Assembly (NCBI RefSeq): GCF_001625215.2
Contig: NC_030387.2
Location: forward strand, 33,131,606 to 33,195,605
DNA length: 64,000 nt
Reading direction: 5' to 3'
From: Daucus carota subsp. sativus
Taxonomy: Eukaryota; Streptophyta; Magnoliopsida; Apiales; Apiaceae
Part shown: positions 58,303 through 64,000 of the stretch, piece after piece
Numbering within the stretch: position 1 is the stretch's first letter
How the letters are laid out: the number at the start of each line of letters is the position of its first letter
The notes under the pieces: generated by a model
Told to the model about the DNA's origin: nothing
The model's input: the letters and a program-made list of their open reading frames with translations, nothing else
Database searches by the model: none
Translations under genes and position numbers: made by a program

Positions 58303-61300
58303 CTAGCTCTGTTCAGTTCTCAGCCTTTTGTGGGCTTGAAAGGAATTATTGCTACTACTCCCAACTCCATGATGTGACAATGCCTCACTGCTAGGAGGGA
58401 GGTTCTTGTTATCCTGAAAGATACCAACAAAGAATTGTAAGTAAAAATAGCTTCTTGATCGTCCAACTGCAAACTTGGGTATAGAAATCTATTAGCAATA
58501 AAGTTCACTAGATTTTCTGGTATACAAAATAATATTAGAGAAAAGGGTTCGTAGAAGTAATAGACAAAAACACCCTACACATGTTCCCAAGCAAAGGCAA
58601 TATTGGTGAATATTATTTAACATTCCAGGTGCTATACATGTGTGTGTTTAGAAAGAGAGAAACAACAAACCAAAACACAGTTTTTCATAGCCTTCAAAAA
58701 AATTGCAATACTACAATAACAAGGTCATTCCACTATCCTCCACAATAATATGCACTCTCACACATGCACAAGTAATAAAACATGTAATTAGCTCAAGTCT
58801 CGATAAAAATACAGCTAAAGTCCCGAAACAAACATATGCTACAACATGATTATGCAACATACGCGTAGAGAAGGTATTTGGCCTAAAGAAGTATGACAAG
58901 AAAATACTGTTTTGAAGAATGTACCCTTGTAAAGAAAGCCATAGATGTCATTCCCCTATCAGGATGCTTTGCAATGTCAAGTTCCACTGAGATGCTCGTC
59001 TGTGCCAAATCCACTCCAGAAGATTTTAGTGCATGACTTATGGTATTTAACACCCTGTTCAGCAGTAAAACTGATTTAATACCATCACAAATAACACTTG
59101 TTGTAATAAAATACATCAAATATCTTGGAAAGGGAAAGCATTGACCAGTCGCTAAGTTAGATTAATGGTGCTAATTCTTTTAAGAAAGCATGCCAATAAA
59201 AAATTCAAATTATCAGACAGTAGAAGTAAATTATTAGGAAAAAAATATTTACTTTTTCCCTAAAAAATTTCCACAGAAACCAAATATAGTGATAACATAT
59301 TGTAAAAGAAAGGAAGAGGGGGGGGGGGGGGAGAGATAGTAAGGGAGGGAGGGAGTGAGAGAGAGAGAGAGAGGGAGGGAGGGAGGGAGGGAGGGAGGGA
59401 GCAACTGAACCCAGTCATCAACGCTGCAGCTATATATTAATTTATATACTCAACAACAGCGAGATCAGTTTTAGCACTGGAACTCACAAGCTAATTTCAG
59501 AGGTCTATGAACAAATAATACATTATTGCAAACTAGATAGGATTCACTAGCTTGTAAATTTGAAATTGCGCAGTCACACCTCTGAAGGTCTTACTGAATA
59601 TAATGAAAACACCTTAAGGACGCCATTCTGACACAGGTAACTGGTAAGCATGCACGTATGCATGATAAAGTTATTCATAGGAAATAGCAAATCACTTGTT
59701 GCACGTCATGCATATAGACCACCACAAGGGAGAATCATACATATAGACCACAATGGAAAATCACTAATATAAATTGATATTTATCAACAATAAGTATAGT
59801 GTTTGCATCAGAACAGCTCTGGCTAATTATGTAACACAAGAAGAACACAATTATGAAATTACCGATCAAAATTTCCAACACTAGAGGAATGTAGATATAT
59901 ATATATGTAAGACATGGCACAGATACTCACCCTTGCGAGCAGGAGTCTGAGATAGCTATATCTTCAGTGTTGAGCTCTTCCAGCTCATCTGGAGTATAGC
60001 TCGTAGTAGCACATTCAGTTGTGCATGGTCTATCGCGCCAAAGTTGGGGCTGTGATTCAGATGCCAAGAGCTCTGTATTTGAAAAGGATACCTGGGGAGG
60101 TTCAGCTGTGCTGTCTTCGAACAAATTTGCCGGCACTGACATGCCTAGAGAAACTTCTTGCGAAGCCACCCCATGATCTGTTTCTCTGTATGTAGCTTCA
60201 CAACCGAAATCAGAATCTATCGAGTTATGTGTATTGGTAAGAGTTACTGGGGCATCAAGTATATTCACAGGGCCACTCCTCATGAGATGAGATGGATCAA
60301 CAAAGCTTTCAACAGCCCCACAATTGCTCCTCTGTTTTCAAAAAGATTAGATGACATTAGTATGTTTCTTAGAATGTAAAACCAAGGTATAAAGTACAAG
60401 GAGTTGTTTAATCACAAAATCACTATAAAATGGAAAGGGATACGATGACAAATGAATTATATTCGTGAATTTACTTCTGAACTGATATAATGTAAAATTC
60501 TAGTAAAAAAAGTTAAAAACCTTGAACCTTCAATATCATATCTCAACAGAGTGAAAGAAACAAAAACAGAAATATCAACAAAAAAAAACCTAGCAAACAA
60601 GTAGTATTTGCACTACCACAACACAAACAAGCACCACAGTGAACCTCTGGACATTAATAGTTTCAGGACCAGAGAGTTTTATGAATTCACTGAGAATTTG
60701 AGATTATTATTTATCAAGGTTATATATACACTGTATTAGTTATGTTGGGATCAATAAAATTAATATTCATCAATCCTCTACGGTAGTTCATCCATCCTCG
60801 ACCATCCCCAGGCAAACATCAAGAGCCAAAATTATGACATCGTCGCATTGGGAAGAAATTTTAGGGAGTAATAGAAGAACTTATCTTATAGATTGGAATA
60901 TATAAGCTGAGATTTATACTTGGGACTTGGAGAAAGGAGGCGAAAAGTTTATAGTGCAAACACGACATATTGAGGAGACTTATATGTGAAACACATTAAA
61001 CAAATAATTTTGCACAAGTAAGAAAAGAAATGGATCTGTGGGCACAAAGTGTGCAAGAAATTTTTTAAAAGAACAAAACCTACATACCGAGGTTTAAATT
61101 GTCCTTGGGAAGTAATTTTTAGCCATGCATATGTATTAAAATGCCAAGTTTTTTATTTTTTTTAAAGAAAGAAGTTAAACTTGGGGCGTTTTTTTGGAAC
61201 TTGAGACCACTCATATATCTCTGGTGTGCTTTAAATTGAACTCAGTGCAACTACAATGATATATAGACATGTGTTGCTGCATCATGCTTGAATGATGATT

Positions 61301-63089
61301 GCAGTCCACCATAAAGAGATATACTATACTGCTCGAAGAGGGAATCTAGAGCCCACATTCAGACAGAGGTCAGAAACAAGACAAAAGCACTGCAAGTGAA
61401 TATTTATGCCAAACTGTCCATAGTTCTACGAAACCTACTTTCAAGGGAGAAAGTGTTGGTTACATAAACTATTGAATTGTTCAGAGAAAATATTACCCAT
61501 GGTGTCAGTTTTGTTGGCTCTGAGCTCCAACCTTGGTATGTTCTCTCAAACATCTGCACCCTCTCTTGTAAGAATTGAATGTACTGAATAACCTGCATAA
61601 AGCACAATGCTCTCATGTATCAAGAATAAATAAAGAACCAGGACCTTAAACTGCTTCTGATACCTAGGTAAAACAGAGTCTGACAATATTTTCAGGTTGA
61701 AGTATTTTTTTTTATTGCTCAGCAGAAGTATCCAAGATACGTCAATTATCAAATATGTGTGTGTGTGTATAATTCATAAACAAATTACAAGTTGCTCTCA
61801 ACTTGAACTAAAATAGGCAAATTCATAAACGTCATCCTTGATAAATAAGATACGTGCCCCTGTTTGTTTACAGGAAGCAGAAGCTGCTTTTGGCTTCTGC
61901 TTTTCTTGACCCGTTTGTGTAAATAAGTAGAAGCACTTTTAAGAAGTTAAGAATGCTAGCTTCTCTCTCAGAACTTCTACTTCTTTTCCAAACACTTTAT
62001 TAACTTATTTACTTCTCACTTCTAATCCATTTCTTTACTTTAAGCAAGAAGTCACTTTTTTTAAGTTTGCCCAAACGACTCCACATTAAATTAAGAGTAA
62101 TAACATTTGTAAACTAAATTAACATACTTACATTGACTAAATATAATATATTATTAGGAAAATATGACTAAGCATATGCATACTTGCATATGCCCAACTC
62201 AAAGTCAAATGCAATAGGCAACATCATTCATATATGTAATAAAATTGAACATTCCACACTTCATACACTAAAAAGGATCAATTGATTACTGCATCGTTTG
62301 TAACACACATCATTTAGGAGAAGAAACGAGCGAGCCCTGCACCTAGTGTGGAGTGCGGTAGCCCTCGCTGCACCCATTCTTTCTAGATTACTAGGGACGA
62401 ATCTAAATTATGGCCAAAGGTGACCGTGGCCTACCTTAAGGTAGCCCTAATTATATTACTTAATAAAAATATCAAATATATATTTAACATTTTATAATAA
62501 TTATGCGATTTTGTGTTTTGGCTCTTATCAAATCAAATTTGTTAACTACATATTTTTTACCCCTCAACTTTTTACTTCTTTGGTGGACTAGTAGGGTAGG
62601 CCCAAAATATAGGTATCAATCAAATACCACTTCAGAATTAATAATATAAAAGTTAATTATACACACCTAGCATCTCAGTCTCTGATAAATGGATTGCCTT
62701 TTCATCTACCCATAATGGATGAATTTCATGATCAAAAAGCAGCGAGCTTACTTTAATTATATTTAAATAAAAATTTTCTATTGATTAATGTGGCAATCAT
62801 TTTCTACTTAAATTATAATTATTTTCTTTAATACTACAAATTCTGTAAATTACTTAAATTGCCCTTGTAAAGGTATAATTAGGGGCTTCTTCCCTGCTTG
62901 GTGTGATCATTTTTATATGAACCAATATTCTTCTTAGTGACAGAAATATTGTTCTTAATGTCAGAAGAAGTAGTCAACACGTTTTAACAAGAGTAGCTAT
63001 AATAGCTTAAGCTCCTGACCTCCAACAAGAATGTAGCTTTATCCCTCTTCTGGTCATTTTCAGGTATGAGCTCTCTTAAAATTTGAAAT
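58303..63089 (-). CDS. BIM-type bHLH transcription factor (BES1-interacting Myc-like), 3' part only
   Basis: BIM proteins bind E-boxes together with BES1 in brassinosteroid responses. Five exons are in the window, in transcript order: 63089-63020, 61592-61497, 60331-59931, 59054-58925 and 58413-58303. They join in frame to a stop at 58303-58305. The first visible exon begins in helix 1 of the bHLH ([20 protein letters not shown]), and the next encodes helix 2 ([16 protein letters not shown]) and [14 protein letters not shown]. The basic region (expected as TEQRRRSKINE) is not in the remaining 0.9 kb, so the upstream exons lie beyond 64000. The C-terminus has the BIM features [31 protein letters not shown] and the tail [11 protein letters not shown]. 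Residues TPW-RSN and the short loop favour the BIM2/BIM3 group over BIM1. The introns contain a hAT-like MITE and a G-rich tract. Confidence 0.88.
59311..59401 (+). repeat. G-rich low-complexity tract with (GGGA)n and (GA)n
   Basis: A run of 14 G (59318-59331) is followed by GGGA repeats and a GA run. The plus strand has many closely spaced GGG triplets and could form G-quadruplexes; the BIM transcript, from the minus strand, would carry the C-rich complement. It lies in the BIM intron 59055-59930. Confidence 0.9.
61856..62083. mobile_element. hAT-like MITE, GTGTTTGG family, copy 4, in a BIM intron
   Basis: It begins CCCCTGTTTGTTTACAGG and ends GTTTGCCCAAACGACTCC. Shared phrases include TAGAAGCACTTTTAAGAAG, AATGCTAGCTTCT, CCAAACACTTTATTAACTTA and TTTAAGCAAGAAG. 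It is the most diverged of the four copies in this window and the ends are approximate. Confidence 0.65.
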
Positions 63090-64000
63090 CTGCATTGATC
63101 ACAAAAACTAACCTCCATGAAAAGACAAAACAAGAAACACAGGTAACATAGAGGAGAAAATGATGATGTAGGAAAGGGATTGAAAGACAGAATTACGAAA
63201 TAAAGCAATATAGGTATAAAAAGACCTTCCTGCTGTCAAACAATGACCTCATCCCTTCTCTAAGTAGGAACCCCAAATGCTCTATATAAGGACAGCCAAT
63301 AAACCTCTACCAACGAGTATTACAAAAATATTAAGAGCCTCATTTCATAAACTGAAAAACTTAAATGTTTTTAGTATTTTAACAAATCAGCTAGTCAATC
63401 ACTAATAAACTTAATTTTACACATATATGTTCAACAATTCTCCTCCTATACTAATTCTATTTAGATATGCATGTCTTCTTTTTTTTTTTGCATTGTTAGC
63501 TTTTTCAATAAAGAAACTAACAAAATTTCAACAACTATACAAGCGATTTAACTTTCAAAGAGTTCCACAAATTCAATAATCAAATTTTTAACATTTAATT
63601 AATCAATGTAAAGAGTAATCAAGTGGTGTTTAACTGGTCAACTGACTCGACATATACTTTGCACACCTATAAAGAGTTAAACTGCAAACATATACTTAAG
63701 AATTTGATTTGTCAAATATATTATACATCATCAGCCATGCTCTTCTTTCAAATTGTGTATTCATATGATTTTGGTGAATGATAAATTTATCATACACATC
63801 TAGATCAGAACCACAAGAGAGTTCTAATAAAATTAAGACTTTAGATTGATCAAGTATTTAGGTTGTGCATTATAGTCTATTGTATATGATATGAAAAATA
63901 GGGAAACTGATGCGGAATAAAATGAATATACTGACAATAAATCTGCCAACCATGACAAAACAATGTGTTTCAATAAATCATTGCAGCAGAGTAACATCGC
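63090..64000 (-). other. Intron of the BIM-like gene, continuing past the window edge
   Basis: AT-rich sequence with no recognisable exon. In particular, no stretch encodes a bHLH basic region, so the 5' exons of the BIM-like gene must lie further right. Confidence 0.6.

Noticed and set aside
1-64000. LTR retrotransposons or other virus-like elements
   Set aside because: I found no paired long terminal repeats and no gag, protease, reverse transcriptase or integrase-like text in any frame.
1-64000. CRISPR array or bacterial operon
   Set aside because: Spliced genes, MITEs, Helitrons and a eukaryotic tRNA gene show plant nuclear DNA; no regularly spaced identical repeats with unique spacers occur.

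Overview
The window is AT-rich nuclear DNA of a flowering plant. The genes are intron-rich, with GT-AG introns. The protein families are land-plant ones (CYP85A, a SEPALLATA-type MADS factor, an R2R3-MYB, a BIM-type bHLH, a GT106 rhamnosyltransferase), and the intergenic space is full of Stowaway MITEs and non-autonomous Helitrons. The proteins look eudicot, perhaps asterid; the sequence alone does not fix the species.

Layout. 393-3335 (+) is a complete CYP85A brassinosteroid-6-oxidase gene. 5042-12032 (-) is a complete twelve-exon tRNA (guanine26-N2)-dimethyltransferase (TRM1). 12.0-17.1 kb is intergenic, with two Stowaway MITEs, a Helitron and a possible orphan first exon. 17166-18263 (+) is an R2R3-MYB, followed by a tRNA-Ile(AAU) gene on the minus strand (18755-18828). 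18.9-28.0 kb is Helitron territory: one 1.25 kb element, then a 4.7 kb complex in which one Helitron sits inside another of the same family in opposite orientation and part of it is tandemly duplicated. 28854-33403 (+) is an eight-exon SEPALLATA-like MADS gene. 35619-38791 (-) is a RING E3 ligase. 43436-46668 (+) is a tandem pair of secreted Ole e 1-domain, proline-rich cell-wall proteins. 53798-56732 (+) is an RRT1-like pectin rhamnosyltransferase. 58303 to beyond 63089 (-) is the 3' part of a BIM-type bHLH gene whose basic region lies outside the window.

The genes are ordinary independent plant loci, not an operon or a pathway cluster. Loose themes are brassinosteroids (CYP85A makes the hormone; BIM proteins act with BES1 in its response) and the cell wall (two Ole e 1/proline-rich proteins and a rhamnogalacturonan rhamnosyltransferase).

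I did not find a convincing new gene system. The structures most worth following up are the nested and duplicated Helitron complex with its repeated TATA-bearing unit, and a foldback element in a TRM1 intron whose interior is a chain of short palindromes. Also notable are an upstream ORF that overlaps the start of the rhamnosyltransferase gene and the layered MITE insertions at 41.5-42.6 kb.
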